Shown: piece by piece, positions 12,655-24,959 of the stretch | How the letters are laid out: each line of letters opens with the position of its first letter | Position numbering within the stretch: position 1 is the first letter of the stretch | NCBI GenBank assembly: GCA_026874595.1 | Contig: CM049313.1 | Coordinates: 17,545,508 to 17,609,507, forward strand | Length of the DNA stretch: 64,000 nt | Direction: 5' to 3' | From: Sipunculus nudus | Lineage: Eukaryota > Annelida > Sipuncula > Golfingiida > Sipunculidae | The notes under the pieces: generated by a model | Seen by the model: only the letters and a program-made list of their open reading frames with translations | What the model was told of the DNA's origin: nothing | Databases searched by the model: none | Position numbers and translations under genes: made by a program

Positions 12655-12818
12655 CCCTGCGGTCACCCGGGGGGCTGAAAGTCCCTACGGATTATGGACT
12701 GATGTGAATAATGGCTGTCATTTCTTCAAAGAAGTGACCGGAGGCAACCAGAAGACGAGGTATCAGCTGTCACAGAAGATAGGCGACAGCATCCAGGAAT
12801 ATGCTGCAGCCTCAGCAG
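12655..12818 (+). CDS. candidate internal coding exon, family not recognised
   Basis: A GC-richer island in AT-rich surroundings, open on the plus strand for 54 codons. It is bounded by an acceptor-like CCCTTCAG at 12647-12654 and a donor-like CAG|GTTTAC after 12818. An in-frame TAA about 15 codons upstream of the acceptor means the frame cannot extend far left without splicing. The peptide reads as real protein: a segment YGLWTDVNNGCHFFKEV, then TRYQLSQKIGDSIQEYAAAS, with a helical, alanine-rich end. I do not recognise the family. It lies inside the GALNT intron on the opposite strand, so it would belong to a nested gene or be a retained gene fragment. No partner exon was found within a few kilobases. 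The donor is a weak match to consensus. Confidence 0.45.
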
Positions 12819-13157
12819 GTTTACGTTCTTTTATTTTAATACTAACGTGATATCTTATGGTGATATCACAAGGGCATAGCAAGGTGATGCCTGAGAGGTC
12901 ACTCAGATTCAACATAATATATAAAATTGATGTTAATTTGCTTTGTTGTTTCAGACACTAAACATCTGCTAGTGTTTTATAATATCAAATATGAGTCATG
13001 TTTATATCAATTTCCTATATTCTTTTTTTTAAATAGAAGACCTATCTACAATTCAATTCTGAATATGTTGTGTGGTGACTACACGTTTAATCTGCTTTGT
13101 AATTCCTAAACTGCCCATGCACTCACGCTAATATATATATTACGAAGAAAAACAACA

Positions 13158-13228
<71 letters not shown>

Positions 13229-15185
13229 GTTTGCGATGTGGGTGACAATATTATATGTGGTTGGGTTACATTAGCTTAACCCTTATATGAATGTATAACT
13301 CAATAATATATTAGGTCTGTGTATTAAAGTATGATCTCTGACAAAAGCTGCTCTTTAATAATTCAAACGAATACACGTCCAGTTATTATATATATACTGT
13401 AACTTAATAATCATTCTTAAAAGTCAGAAAAGACTAAAGTTAACCTATTACCATGTGTACATATACACACGCTGATATTAACATATTTTTCTCAGTCCTC
13501 AATATTGAAAGTAAAGAAATGATCCGCTATTTATGAATTACGTTAGCACTTCAGGCTTATTCCAACACAAGCTAAATTTGACCTTGCAATCTGATGGGCG
13601 TTTAATTTTGGATTTAATTGTACCGTAGCCCAGCATGCCAAGGCTTGTGCAGATTTCTAATATTTCATTGAAGGTTTCTTAGATAATATGCGGTCGTTGT
13701 AACGAGAATTCTTCCGGACCTGAATTATAGGCGTGTATAACCTTCGCATATCCTTAGCATAGCCCGCATACTGGAGACAAAGGAACTGGTTATCAAAGAA
13801 GCGTCGCTGATCACTACGTTAGTATTATGTTTTTTTCAGTTCAAGAGTACATTGGCCTTTACAGAGACAGGGGATAAATTCAGTTTTCCACCTGGAATTT
13901 GAGGTTAAGGATTAGGATGCTATCCATGTGGATAAATGACCAGTTCTGAAATGAATACTCAAAGCTTCCTTCGCTATAGCTATGTGAATGAAGCGGGTCG
14001 GTGTTCTGCAGAACTTGAATTGAAAAAGAGTAAACATAATAGTAGGCCAGCCAAATTCTAAAACGTCCTGTAGAATTATTTTTTTGCGACATCGCGTGTT
14101 AATAGAAGGCATCCATGTGAGATCTGTCCAGTGTTGGGAGGTGAAAAAGGTGTGGGTGGATGCCATCGCAAAAATTGATTGTGAAGGTCATTTTTAGGGT
14201 CATCAAAGTCAAAAGGTCTTTCATTTCGGTGTTTTCCTTGTTTGGTGTAACAGGCCATTTTTTCCATTCAACATGTCCATTCATAATATCCAGTTATTTT
14301 GTTGATTGCAAATGAAAATTGAGTATTGTAAACTGATCAACTTTCAATGAATAAAATATGTGGATAATTTACTACATAGGACTTCGATTTCACTGAAGTG
14401 GTAACCCTGTTTCTGCACTGTACATAGTCTAATCGTCCTGTCTGTGGTTGTGTGTGTTTGTCTCTCACTCCGTGTCTGAATGCGCGGACTTCAGATTTGG
14501 TCATTTTATCATGCATGGGCCACATTACAGCCCTATTGTTTTCCAAACGACTGTGGCTACCAGGGGGCGCTGGTGACTATGACACGGCTACCTTTTGTTT
14601 TGGTTTTGATGTCAGTTTATTCTCAGCGCTAACATGTATTGACAACTTGACTGCAGCTTCTTGAACAATGTTAAGTTGTTTACTCCTTCCATTGTAGTGA
14701 TATCAAGTTATTTTCTTTCTTTCTTATTGTCATGAAGCAGATTAATTCTCAAATGGATGCATTCTGCTATTTTTCATGTGTGATAGTGCTTATAAGTGTA
14801 TAATTATCTTTATATTGAATCTCAAAAACACTAGCATATACATGACGCTATCCCGACTATTTGTTAGGAATAAAAATATCATAATATAATGACATAATGT
14901 ATGTCAATAATAATATTTATTATTGAATATCTATGACTGATTAATCGATTGCACGCAAGGTTCACTCTTAATAATTTGAATGAGAGTCTTGAATGAAAAC
15001 AATTTATTCATAAGCAAATATGATGACAGTTATAATAACAAATAATTAAAGTATTAAATTGACTGATTTTGTCCTCAAAAGATATACCTTTTATTATTTT
15101 GTTCAAATATATCATCTTGCAGGTTTGGTGATATACCATGCACTTGATATACAAGCCTTGATGCTCAAGGAGCTGTAACCAATTA
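12819..15185. other. non-coding, includes (AT)n tract
   Basis: An (AT)n microsatellite at 13161-13227 is interrupted by single-base changes. Overlapping small minus-strand frames at 13880-14284 and 14337-14546 have no motifs. Nothing else is recognised. Confidence 0.45.
13161..13227. repeat. (AT)n microsatellite
   Basis: TA dinucleotides over about 67 bp with a TG interruption near 13189-13191 and an AA step near 13220. Confidence 0.98.
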
Positions 15186-15189
15186 ACAT

Positions 15190-15480
15190 AACATCGATGT
15201 ACAAGGTGCTGCTGATGATATGCGTTCGTAAGGATACAAAAGTTGCATTAGGAAAATGGAGCTTTAATTAAATACCTCCTTGTAAAAGAACTATCAATGT
15301 GCCTACTGGTGATTTGGTTAGGATATAAAAGCTGCATTAGGAAACTGGAGCTTTAATTTAAACTCATTGTAAAAGTAACATGAAGGTGCCTGCTGATGAG
15401 ATGCGATGGCAAGCTTACAAAAGGTGCACTACAAAAATGGAGCTGTAATCGATTAACTCCTTGTGAAAGTAAAATTGAAT
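15190..15480 (+). repeat. degenerate tandem repeat, about 110 bp units
   Basis: Three units share a block like GATGCGTT.GTAAGG.TACAAAAG followed by TTGCATTA.GAAAATGGAGCTTTAAT and an ACTCCTTGTAAAAGTA block. A further single partial unit lies at 16463-16521, directly after the C-run at 16448-16460, showing that the family is dispersed locally. Confidence 0.65.
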
Positions 15481-17110
15481 GATGTACCATAATAAGGAAT
15501 AAGTAAGGTACATAATTAACCAGCTACACAGATATATTGGAAGTGATAGACGTGGGCACCTATGTCCTTCTTGTCCCGTTGTACATGGCGAGGGCTTAGT
15601 ATAGAATGATATAGAGCGTGAACTTCAGGCTAGGATAGTACTAATTTTAGAATCTCCCGTCTCAACTAGTTACCAATAGAAGTTATATAGCCATACACGG
15701 TATACATATGTTGCCTCCTACATTAAGTATCAGTGTTTGGTATTTTTGCAACCAAAAGATGTAGCTTTAATGTTTAGCTTGAATGTGTGACCTTTTGAAC
15801 ATCAGTAGTGTTCAATAAATGCTATGTTAACATTCCCGTCCAATTTTGTTGCGTTTGACCTTGAAAAATTACAGTGAACAAGTTACTTGGACTCTTCTCT
15901 AAGTTTGCATCAATAAAAGTTATATATTAAACAAAGGCCCTCGTAAAAGTTGTATACAGGAGATAAAGGTTCTACAGATACCGACACGACTTCCCTGGTC
16001 CAATGGATTATTTACTAATAAGCTGAAGCACATTTGACTGTGTACTTGCTTTGGAGCACATTTCCGCTTTGTGTTTCTAAATTTAAACCATGATCAAAAG
16101 ATACTCCATGTACAATTACATTGGGTATCATAAATGATTTCTATGAGTTAGTTGTCGAACTATAGTATTACATTAAAACCATCCATAGCAAATGTTTTTA
16201 AATTATTCTGGATTAGCTTGTTAATTTTACAAGTATGGCCCAAAACAATTTCCTAGTGGCAGATGATTCTTACATAAAGCGTCTCTTTTAACACTACGAA
16301 TTCACCATAATACTTTATAAAGCCCAAACACATCGAAACAAGTGCCGGGCATTATGCGTAAAATCTGGTGAAAGTCGCTTCTGTTTATTTATCTAATCAT
16401 CTGAAGCAATCTGCAGATCAGACAGGAACCTGACAGGCACTTCCTTACCCCCCCCCCCCCAAGATGCTTGCTGATAATATGCGTTGGTAAGGTTACAAAA
16501 GTTGCATTACGAAAATGGAGGTGGTTCCCTCTACCAAAAATTCCCTTTAAAAGTGTTATCAGTAAATAAAGGTATAATACATATTAGACAGAAAGGTTAC
16601 TAAAAGAGTCCCCTGTTCCTCCACACTAAATAGAACCACCCTTTTGCTTCCGTAGTGTCTTTAACACTTTTTGATGTTAAGAAAATAAAGGAAAGGTGCC
16701 GAAATAAACAGCAGTAGCTGTTTCTGATACCCATCCGCAGATTATAGATCCTTTTTACCTTAATACCTATAGTTATTTAAACACCTTCATTCAGCGCCAA
16801 AAAATAAGAAAATTAACAGTGGAACCTTAAAAAGAGTATCTATAAAATTATGTACATGTAACCATCAAAATATAATGAAAGAGCCTGCTTTACCACATAT
16901 AGTGGGCATACTGGTTAACAGCTCGGAATTAACAAGGCAACCATTATTTTTCAATTTTATTTGGCGGCTAAACTTTATTAAATGATAATTTAGGGAACCC
17001 TGAAAAGTTGGTTTCGTCGAGTTCCAGATACTGGCATGGCGGCATATATTGTGTCTCCATTTTATTAACAAATTCCCTTAAGTAAAGCATTAACTGATCC
17101 ATGGATGCCT
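15481..17110. other. non-coding stretch
   Basis: Holds a run of 13 C at 16448-16460 and a stray unit of the 15190-15480 repeat (16463-16521). No gene or RNA is seen. Confidence 0.45.
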
Positions 17111-17114
17111 GAAG

Positions 17115-17345
17115 AGCTCATGTCGAGCATGTTGGCGTAATTGTTAGGGCGTTGGACTTGTGACCGCAATATTGTGGGTTTGCGTCCCGATCAAACCGCT
17201 GTTTGCGCTAATACTGCTGGCCAAAGTCTATACCACAAGGGTACTCTCCAGGGACGGGTCCAGGATAAAGAAAAGCGGGAATCCTACGCAGTAGGACCAA
17301 TGACAAAGGTCCGGAAAAAGGGGGGGGGGGGGGGGTCCAGGCCAA
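17115..17345 (+). repeat. possible tRNA-derived SINE head
   Basis: The block GTTAGGGCGTTGGACTTGTG followed about 15 bp later by GTGGGTTTGCGTCCCGATC resembles tRNA-like A and B boxes (B-box consensus GGTTCGANTCC) seen in invertebrate SINEs. A run of 16 G (17320-17335) lies at its right end. The cloverleaf does not look intact, so it is not called as a tRNA gene. Confidence 0.35.
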
Positions 17346-18499
17346 TAAAACTGGTAAAAAAAGTTTATTCCGCTTCCATATGTCCTGATTCAGAGTAGTA
17401 AAAACGTCACTTTGTAAACATAAACACACATTTAAGTTGTACTTACCATTCATTAAGCGTAAGAAATGATGGACATTATTATTACATGGCTTGTGTACGT
17501 GTCACTTGAAACCAACATAACCCCTAGGCCTATAAGGTTTCCGAATATACCTTGGTTTTATTAATGGGGAAACCTCATACCCGTTCAGGTTCAGTTTTGT
17601 TCGGTTTGACATTGTAAATGGCATTGAAAATGAATGTGAAAGTTCAGCAGTGTCTACAAAAGTGAAAATTCAACCTTGGCTGACCAATTTTTCGGTATGG
17701 AAATAACCTTGAAAGGCAAAATTTAAGATGGCATCCCCCCTTACATTTTTCTTCACTTTTTGACTGATTGATCTGACATGAAAGCCTACTATTTACAACC
17801 AATGCCCACTCAAAGTGAAAAAAAATCAACTTTGGCTGGTCCACTATAAACATGCTCTGAGGTTAAAAGATTAAAGTTCATTTGATTAAGATTAGAGGCG
17901 CCCGTTTGTCAAAATAACGTGCAATCACTAATCCAATGTTCAGGAACACGTTGATTTTATTGCAAGATGTTTTCTTCGTAAAGTTTGCTATCTAGGCCAA
18001 GTTTTGTATAAATATTTAAGCTCGCGTAACAGCTAGTTTAATGAGGGCCCCGTGAATAGGAAATGTAACACACTTGTCTTTCCGGTGGGTTTCTACCCCA
18101 AAGGTCTCTTTACCAAAGGATTCCGGTTGCTTTGACTCAGAACTGCAGCCAACGATGGAAACTCATCTACATCAACAGATTGAGGCCACATTTCCATCAA
18201 TATCTTTTACAGATATCCCGTACACAGCAGAATGACAGGTGTGCATATAGACCACAATTGATAATGCATCCGTGTCTGGCTGCAGCAGACTGTATTGAAA
18301 TTGATCTTTCCTGCATTCCCGTCTCTTTTCAATATTTTCTTTAAGTATATTCTTAATATATTTAAGTAAAATCTTACAAAGTGGGTTAAGAGTCTGATAT
18401 ATGTCAGTCTAATCAAATGTTTCTTTAAAGTTTTCTTTGATGTTGTTCCACCGTGTTTCCTTCTCTGAACCCCGTGGTAACATCCATCGCAAATAACCA
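17346..18499. other. non-coding stretch
   Basis: AT-rich; nothing named. Loose similarity of the blocks near 17640-17700 and 17805-17850 (AAAGTGAAAA..CAAC.TTGGCTG) suggests a small inverted or duplicated element, not resolved. Confidence 0.4.
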
Positions 18500-19055
18500 T
18501 TACAGTAGCGTCATATCGACCCTCTGGCATCACAACCAGATAACTGGCGTCAGAGTGTCTTTACATGTAAGTCTGAGGAACGCATTATAAGCCTTTATGA
18601 AGATGCAAATGTTTTCGTCATTTGTGACAACGATTCATTGCCTACAGGTACACGTCAATCAAAATAAACAAGACAAATCGTTAGCATTTTTTTTTGCGCG
18701 AGAAAAGTTCTGTTTTAACCCTGTACATTGATAAACTCCTCGGCATGTGTTTTTTTATGACGACATGAACATATGCATGGCTCGCACAGGACGCAGGCGA
18801 TACAGGAAATGACCCTAGTCCATGGAGACGGTGTTTCAGCTTGGGTTGTGAGCTCACACGTATACTATTGTGTTAAGTCATATTTCTTAGCATAATATCG
18901 AGATTATTGGACGTTTACCACAATATGAATGCAACCTGATGCAAGACCACTGCGATACATTCCTCGATATTACTTGTATCACGGCAGGAGTAGGCTTACT
19001 AGCCCAACTATCCGATTGCCTAGGCCTTACTGAGTCGGGTTCTCACGGCTACCAT
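18500..19055 (-). repeat. dispersed 0.56 kb repeat, inverted partner of 54714-55302
   Basis: The reverse complement of 54714-55302 aligns along the whole length. Shared blocks include GTAGCGTCATATCGACC, CCTCTGG, GAGTGTCT, AAGTCTGAGGAACGCATTAT, ACAACGATTCAT, CATGGAGACGGTGTTTCAG, TGCAAGACCACTGCGATACA and CCGATTGCCTA. Identity is around 80% by eye with a few indels. It has no coding frame. The other copy lies in the first intron of the Kv gene. Confidence 0.85.
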
Positions 19056-19190
19056 AACAGACACTGTAAAGTCATGTGTCAACAATTTGCCTCTCGCTCA
19101 TTACATGTACCTTTTCGCTCCTTTAGGAGGGTCAATACAAGGAGGATGATGGGAATATATCCCCCTTTCTACAAAGGGTCAATGTTATAA

Positions 19191-19206
19191 CCCCCCCCCC
19201 CCCCCC
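19191..19206. repeat. poly-C tract (16 C)
   Basis: Uninterrupted C run. Similar C or G runs occur at 1124-1136, 16448-16460, 17320-17335, 19651-19661, 44635-44652 and 60844-60858. Confidence 0.98.
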
Positions 19207-19349
19207 GCTATACAGAGAATAACATTTATAAATTGGAAATTAAATATATTAATAATACGAATTATAGATTTCTGTTCCATTTAAGACTTTACTGTGAAAT
19301 ATTTTATGTATACCTGGTTTAGAAGGAGCTTATACTGAAAAACTAAAAA

Positions 19350-19517
19350 CATTTACTTAATTGTAATATATTTTAAATGTAATTAAGTATATACGTGTAT
19401 ATATACATTTAACGTATGTCATACAATATCTTTAAAAGGTATATATATATTTGTGTGTGTGTGTGTGTTAACGAGTCCCCCTCCCACTTAATTGTATTAT
19501 ATTTTAAATGTGATTAA

Positions 19518-19566
<49 letters not shown>

Positions 19567-19665
19567 GTATGTTATACAATACCTTAAAAAGGTATATATG
19601 TATATATATATATAGATATATATGTGTGTGTATGTCAGTTTACGAGTCAGCCCCCCCCCCCGGAA
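19350..19665 (+). repeat. diverged tandem duplication with AT/GT microsatellites
   Basis: Two adjacent copies share the order ACTTAATTGTA.TATATTTTAAATG, GATTAAGT, (TA)n, GTATGT.ATACAAT, TTAAAA.GGTATATAT, GTGTGTGT, ACGAGTC and a C-rich end. The first is about 19352-19485 and the second 19486-19661. The (TA)n inside the second copy (19520-19563) is much longer. Confidence 0.75.
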
Positions 19666-22014
19666 GATAAATTGACACCACTCTTTTAATTCACTAGAAC
19701 ACTATCACCAATTAACCCTATCACCAAAGAACCCTATCACCAATTCGTGAGGAGGGCGCAACATTATGATAAAGACCTTTGACAGTGGTCCAGACGGAAT
19801 GCGAACCAACAACCCAACAACCTCGCGGTCCTACGTCAAGCGCATTAATCCTTACAAAATCATTACGGATCTCTGAAAAAAATCGACAGGCAAGCAGGGG
19901 TTCCTAGAAGGACAAACAGACACAACGGACTAGGGCCAATAAAGTGGTCACGTGATATCTGGTGACATTGCTAAGAGATATCAGGATACAAAGTAGAGAA
20001 TTCACTTGTCGATTAATAATGAATGTTAAAACCAGTTAGAAGGTGTCAGAAGGGCTGACTTTTAAAGGTCGCTCTGTATATTGTTTATTGTGATCGAGCG
20101 TTTGCATGTTGCCAGTTCGATCCACTCAAAGTATTATCGCATTTACACTTAGAAAAAAAAGGGCCAGGCAGACAGCAAACAAAACCACTAAGAACACCTG
20201 ATGAATCTTTAATATAGTACAAAAGTTGATGCTGATGGATTGGAACTAATGGGCCAGGTGCAGCCATTCAAGCAAGATGGATACGTGTCAATTTTTGGAC
20301 AATCAGTAAATAGTTTTTAAAAAATGTAGCTTGTAATTCCAAATCATCGATGACTTAAATTTGTCTCATCTTTGAGTTTCTATCAGTTTATTCTGTTCCC
20401 TGCTGCAATATGAATACTCATAAACAGATTTAACGGTTATCAACTCACTCCCTGGACTAATGATGATTTATATCACGCCTTTTATATAATAGTGTTTTAA
20501 GGGACATAATCAGGAGCATTATTATGCCTTTTAATTCACACTATCAGTTCAATTTTGCTTTATACAAAAGTTTCCCAGCAAAACCATCCCTGCACACAGT
20601 CTCAGTACCTCGTATACGGCTATTTAACAGCTTGTTATTGTTCTGCATGTTGGTAAACACAGTCCACATGTGTCTGTTTACCATAACAAGGCAGCGAGCC
20701 GGAGGTCCGATTGTGATCCGCAACACGCGATGTTTCAGCCAGCAGGAACATGCATTGCATTTTTAAGGCAAAGTTAGTCAAGAAATCTCTTGACTGACAC
20801 GTTGTGGCCCGGACGATGCACGCGCCCGGTCCACTGTTTTTAACACTCGGTTACAGTGGTAAGCGAACGGTTTCAGGGCAATATTTTGGCAGGTACAAAT
20901 TTATTTTAAAGGGAAGAAGTTATTTTTCGTGTCAATTCAACATGCTGTATGGGTGATTGGGCCCCTTTTAAAACGGCCTTTCAAATACTCTTTTAAATTT
21001 TACCTTAAAATGGGATAAAAACGAAAGAGCTTTTATGCTTAACACATTACCCAATGGTTCCGTTTATATGACAAGGAAGAATTCACATCTTTATTTCAAA
21101 GACAGTGAGACAATACCAAACAGTGTTGAAAGTAGCCGCGCCATCTTTTGAGCTATCTAGAAACTATATATTGCAGCTTAAATCTTGACGCTAAATTTAA
21201 ACAAAACCTCCAACCAACCTTATAGTTTAGTCAGAGTAGAAAAGTCGGTGAATGAAAGAGAATTTTTTTCAGCGAATTTAAATGCCTTCCCAATTTTTTT
21301 TTTCTTTTACGATAAGATAAGATTTTGTATCTTTATTCAATTTTGATAAGTGGCCCAAAAAATGATTTATTGATAAGCCAATCCACTCAAATTTCGGTGA
21401 AAGTGCCATATAGAAAGTTTAAAAAGTACGAAATCGTATGGGGCGTAGAGATTATTTTGGTCCAAAGGGAATTGATACTTCAATTGATCGGATACCTGCT
21501 TATATGTGTGGGACATGATTTTTTGCACACGTGATTTGGATAGACGTGTAGGAGATCCGTCACATGATTTATGTTATTTTACACAAGTCAGGTTAGATAA
21601 CATATGAATAAAGATCACGGCGAGATCAAACATATAGTCAATAAAATTCACGGACTTGAATATCGAAATATAGAGATAAATTTGCATAACAAAATATGGT
21701 TTTGGTATTAAAAACTGCGCTGCGAGAATTTAACATATCACCTGTATTAAAACAAAGGTATGTGCCTCTTATTCCATTTTATGGAAAAGATTAATAAAAA
21801 ATGCATTTTGATGATCAGAAGTAGTAACAAAATAGAGTAGCTTATGGATTAATCATGTGTCTGGGGGTCATTTATGTTTGAACTATGTCCAGTTGGGGTA
21901 AGCTGATTTAAACTTCCGACCTTCACCAACAATCTACCATACTAAATATCATAAGCCTACGTCACTTCCTGTCCAAAAGCCATGCATTTGTCCCGTCATA
22001 TTTTAGAATTAAAT
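19666..22014. other. intronic sequence with weak tRNA-like motifs
   Basis: A B-box-like CCAGTTCGATCCACTC occurs near 20112 on the plus strand, and GGTTCGCATTCC near 19797-19808 on the minus strand, hinting at degraded SINE heads. Neither forms a tRNA. Nothing else is recognised up to the end of GALNT exon 1. Confidence 0.35.
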
Positions 22015-22041
22015 TTAGTCTACATGTTTTGTATATCTTAC

Positions 22042-23724
22042 CTTCTCAAATTGGCTGGGATCTTTAAGTACATCCGAAACCTGTTGATTCTTTTCAGGCA
22101 AATCTTGCCTTTGTCCTTCCCCTTGTGGTTTATGTACGTCATTTAAATCCATTTCTGGTTTGAGTTTATTAAGTTCTTTGTGGTGTTTGGAGTTTTCTTC
22201 TCCGTGTACGTTGATTGATTTGTAATAACTATAATTTCCTGGCCCTGGTTCTATCTGTTCCTTTTCTTTTTCATCATTTTTGCCATCCTGGACTTCAGGA
22301 ACTTTGGGATTAATAAACGTTTCACGCTTATGTGAAAGCTTCTTTGTGTCATCCATCTTATTGCCATAATGATGAAGATCTAGATTTGCTAATTCAGCTT
22401 TATGTTCAACTTTGGATTTTGCATCGAGTAAGTTAGCTTCTTCAACCTGATTGTGATGAGCAGATCGATTCTTTCCGTTGTTAGATTTTTGCTTGTGAGT
22501 TTCAGCAGCTGGTTTGTCATCTCCCTCCTCTTCTTCCTCCTTATCCTTCATCAACCGATGATGGGGTTTCAGCACTTCCGCTATATTATCCTTTCTCTCG
22601 CCATTAATTTTCTCATCACCGCCAGCCTTCTCATCCTTTCCACTTTCTATCATGTCTTTTTTAACCCCAGCTCCGTCTCCAGCTCGAGGGTTCTGTATGT
22701 TAAGTTCGTTAAGTTCAGACATTCGTTTATGTGTTCGGATCTTTTTTGATTTTCCACTACGAGATTTTCCATCAAGGTCTTCAATGGGCTCATCGTGTTG
22801 CAAATGAGAATCTGTATCTCTGTTGCTATGTTTCGTTTCCTTTGTTCTTTCCACGTTATGATCGATACGGATATCGTTCTTGATGCCTACCTTTCGTTCA
22901 TGGTCGACGGATAACTTTTCCCTTGCCGTGTCGGAATCGTGTTCATCCGGTTTAATGTCTGCATTTCTGTCCAGATCGCTTGGTACCTTCTTCATAATTT
23001 CATCATTGTGACCGGCCCGTATATCTCCTTTATTTCTTCCCTTTGTTTTACCCTCATCAGAAATTTTTACCAATATTTCATCAACAACCCTACCGGCGTT
23101 TACCTGATTTTCCTGTACCCTTTTGGAATCGAATTCTTTCAGAAGTTCTTTACGAGATGCTCTTGGTGGTGATTTTTGCTCCTTATCATGGAAATTATGA
23201 ATATTATTGTGAACCATCATTTTTTCATCAAGGTGATGACCTTTATCATTAACATCATCGTCATCATCCCATAGATTATTTTCCCGGAATTTGTCCCCCA
23301 TATTTCCCTGGTTGAATCTTCCCGGTAACGCATTTGGTCTGTTAACATGCGGTAGGTTGTTTTTCTCGTTGTTATCATGATGGTCTGGGTGTTTTAATGC
23401 GTGGTTAAGCTTGGCATGTTCAAGTTGCATCGACTTATGATGATACCCGTGTCTGTTTTGAGCGCCTTCGTGACGCTTTTTTCTGGCCAGCTCGTGGAGC
23501 AACTCCTTTTCTCTGTTACTCAGCGGACCATGCATGTCCACATCGCTTACCTCTTGCGGCATTTTAGAATTAAAATCACTGCTAAACATCTTGGATATTC
23601 CGGCACTGTAAAACAAAACCATATCCAACGACAACCAACAGAACGACGTCAGGATAATGGTCAACATCACTTGGGTTTTTGTCATTCTTGGTTCCTTCAT
23701 CCTTATAAGTCTCTGGTTAGCCAT
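22042..23724 (-). CDS. polypeptide N-acetylgalactosaminyltransferase, coding exon 1 with long stem (GALNT5-like)
   Basis: This exon encodes 561 residues of a type II Golgi membrane protein. Residues 1-17 are a short basic cytosolic tail. Residues about 18-41 form the signal anchor (LTIILTSFCWLSLDMVLFYS), with the WL-x-x-D pattern seen at this position in GALNT family members. The rest is a very hydrophilic stem rich in D, E, K, H and N, including an acidic run near the middle and an N-Y-S glycosylation site near the end. Long stems of this sort are known in GALNT5. The coding frame runs three bases at a time to a GTAAGA donor after 22042 (phase 0) and matches the phase-0 exon at 7366. The start is the first ATG of the open frame at 23724; the bases just upstream (CATACTTTAG, minus strand) resemble an acceptor, so a separate 5' UTR exon is possible. 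No SUMO, kinase or other domain is seen. Confidence 0.88.
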
Positions 23725-24029
23725 GATGCTAAAGTATGTAGAGTTTGACTGATGCTTGAAGCATACACATAATACATGCTACTGAGGAATCGAAGGTCTG
23801 AGTGTATACGTCTTGGCTGCTCGGTCAAACAACAGGTGTGTTTAAATCAACAGATGGTGTGGTCCAATTGATTACTCTATATCTGTCGATAAAGCTCACT
23901 GATGATGTGAATATAATGGACTTTTTTCTGTTGCTGTGTGTCTGTAGGTTATGATTCTATTAATGTATGCATGTGCAGGATACTAACGCGAGGAAATGCA
24001 GGTTTAAAATATCGCTCATATCCTAAAAT

Positions 24030-24070
<41 letters not shown>
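23725..24070 (-). promoter_or_regulatory. upstream region of GALNT exon 1 with (CT)n tract
   Basis: An uninterrupted (CT)n tract at 24031-24068 reads as (GA)n on the gene strand, about 310 bp upstream of the ATG. GA tracts can act as GAGA-type promoter elements, but this is only an inference. No TATA box or initiator can be assigned, and if a 5' UTR exon exists the promoter is further right. Confidence 0.3.
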
Positions 24071-24071
<1 letters not shown>

Positions 24072-24253
24072 GCCTTCAAACATTCACACACGAGTTAATC
24101 TTTGTTTCTGAGTGCTAGCAGTTACTCTAGAACTTTGTTCGAAGGATTTAATTTATTCTAGGTAATTTTACGATATCAATTTTAATAAAGATAATAATCA
24201 TAATCATCAGAATCATAACCATAATGAAGATAAACATAATGGTTATCACAATA

Positions 24254-24255
24254 TC

Positions 24256-24309
<54 letters not shown>

Positions 24310-24341
24310 TATTATTATTATTTTTATTATTATTATTATTA
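24254..24341. repeat. (AAT)n / (ATT)n inverted microsatellite
   Basis: AAT triplets on the left half switch to ATT triplets near 24308, making an almost perfect inverted repeat of about 30 bp per arm. The poly-isoleucine open frame across it is meaningless. Confidence 0.98.
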
Positions 24342-24959
24342 TCAGTAGAGTAAGATTCTACTTTGTTGTGGGAGTTTTGGATAGACTGCCGTCAAACGGA
24401 CTGAAACTCCGCCAGCGAACATATCGTGGGATCGTGTTGGTTGAATTCCAAGGCAGGTTGTATCGGTCATCATATTAACTGCCTGAAACAAAATGGTGGT
24501 TAAACGTACGGCAGGTGGTCATGAGACAGAACTATATCTTTTAGAGTGTAAGGCCTTCGAGTCCATGTCCGAGTACTTAAATAAGTGGACTCGAATCAAG
24601 ACTCGAGTCCAACATCTAGGAAAAGTTGATAAGGGGGAGCTGAATACCATGGCCTAGGTAAACGAGTGTGCCGGGGAGGATAGTAAACTTGCATACCCCA
24701 AATTCAAATAGATGCAAGACACAAAATCTGTTTTTATTTTTTTTTTATATTATACTATTTATTTTCCTGATGTTTTATGACGAAAAACCCTCCTCTCTAA
24801 ATCTGTCACTGTGTGAAACCTACCAATAATCAGTCATCAGAATCTTTAAAGGGATCCATTCCTATATTTGACATCAAATAACTAGAGATAATAACTTAAA
24901 CCTTTTAAAAAAATAGACCAAACACACCAATTCCACAGTACACACACTATTCGTTTTTG
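24342..24959. other. non-coding stretch
   Basis: Contains short GAGTCC-type motifs at 24557-24612 (CGAGTCCATGTCCGAGTAC and similar), like the longer tract at 44032-44160, which suggests a related degraded element. Otherwise nothing is recognised. Confidence 0.4.

Larger units (their letters stand above)
7367..22041 (-). other. 14.7 kb phase-0 intron of the GALNT gene
   Basis: Defined by the donor GTAAGA directly after base 22042 and the acceptor CAG at 7367-7369 (minus strand), both in phase 0. It is filled with microsatellites, degenerate tandem repeats, an inverted dispersed repeat copy and one plus-strand exon-like island at 12655-12818. It is possible that a short internal exon was missed. 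Confidence 0.75.

Noticed and set aside
17130-17200. tRNA gene
   Set aside because: Only A- and B-box-like words are present; acceptor and anticodon stems do not form. It is better explained as a SINE head.
22453-23748. Plus-strand open frames opposite GALNT exon 1
   Set aside because: They are shadows of the long minus-strand exon, which has a signal anchor and the right splice phase.
24224-24478. Poly-isoleucine open frame, and similar ones at 62086-62299
   Set aside because: They are translations of (AAT)n microsatellites.
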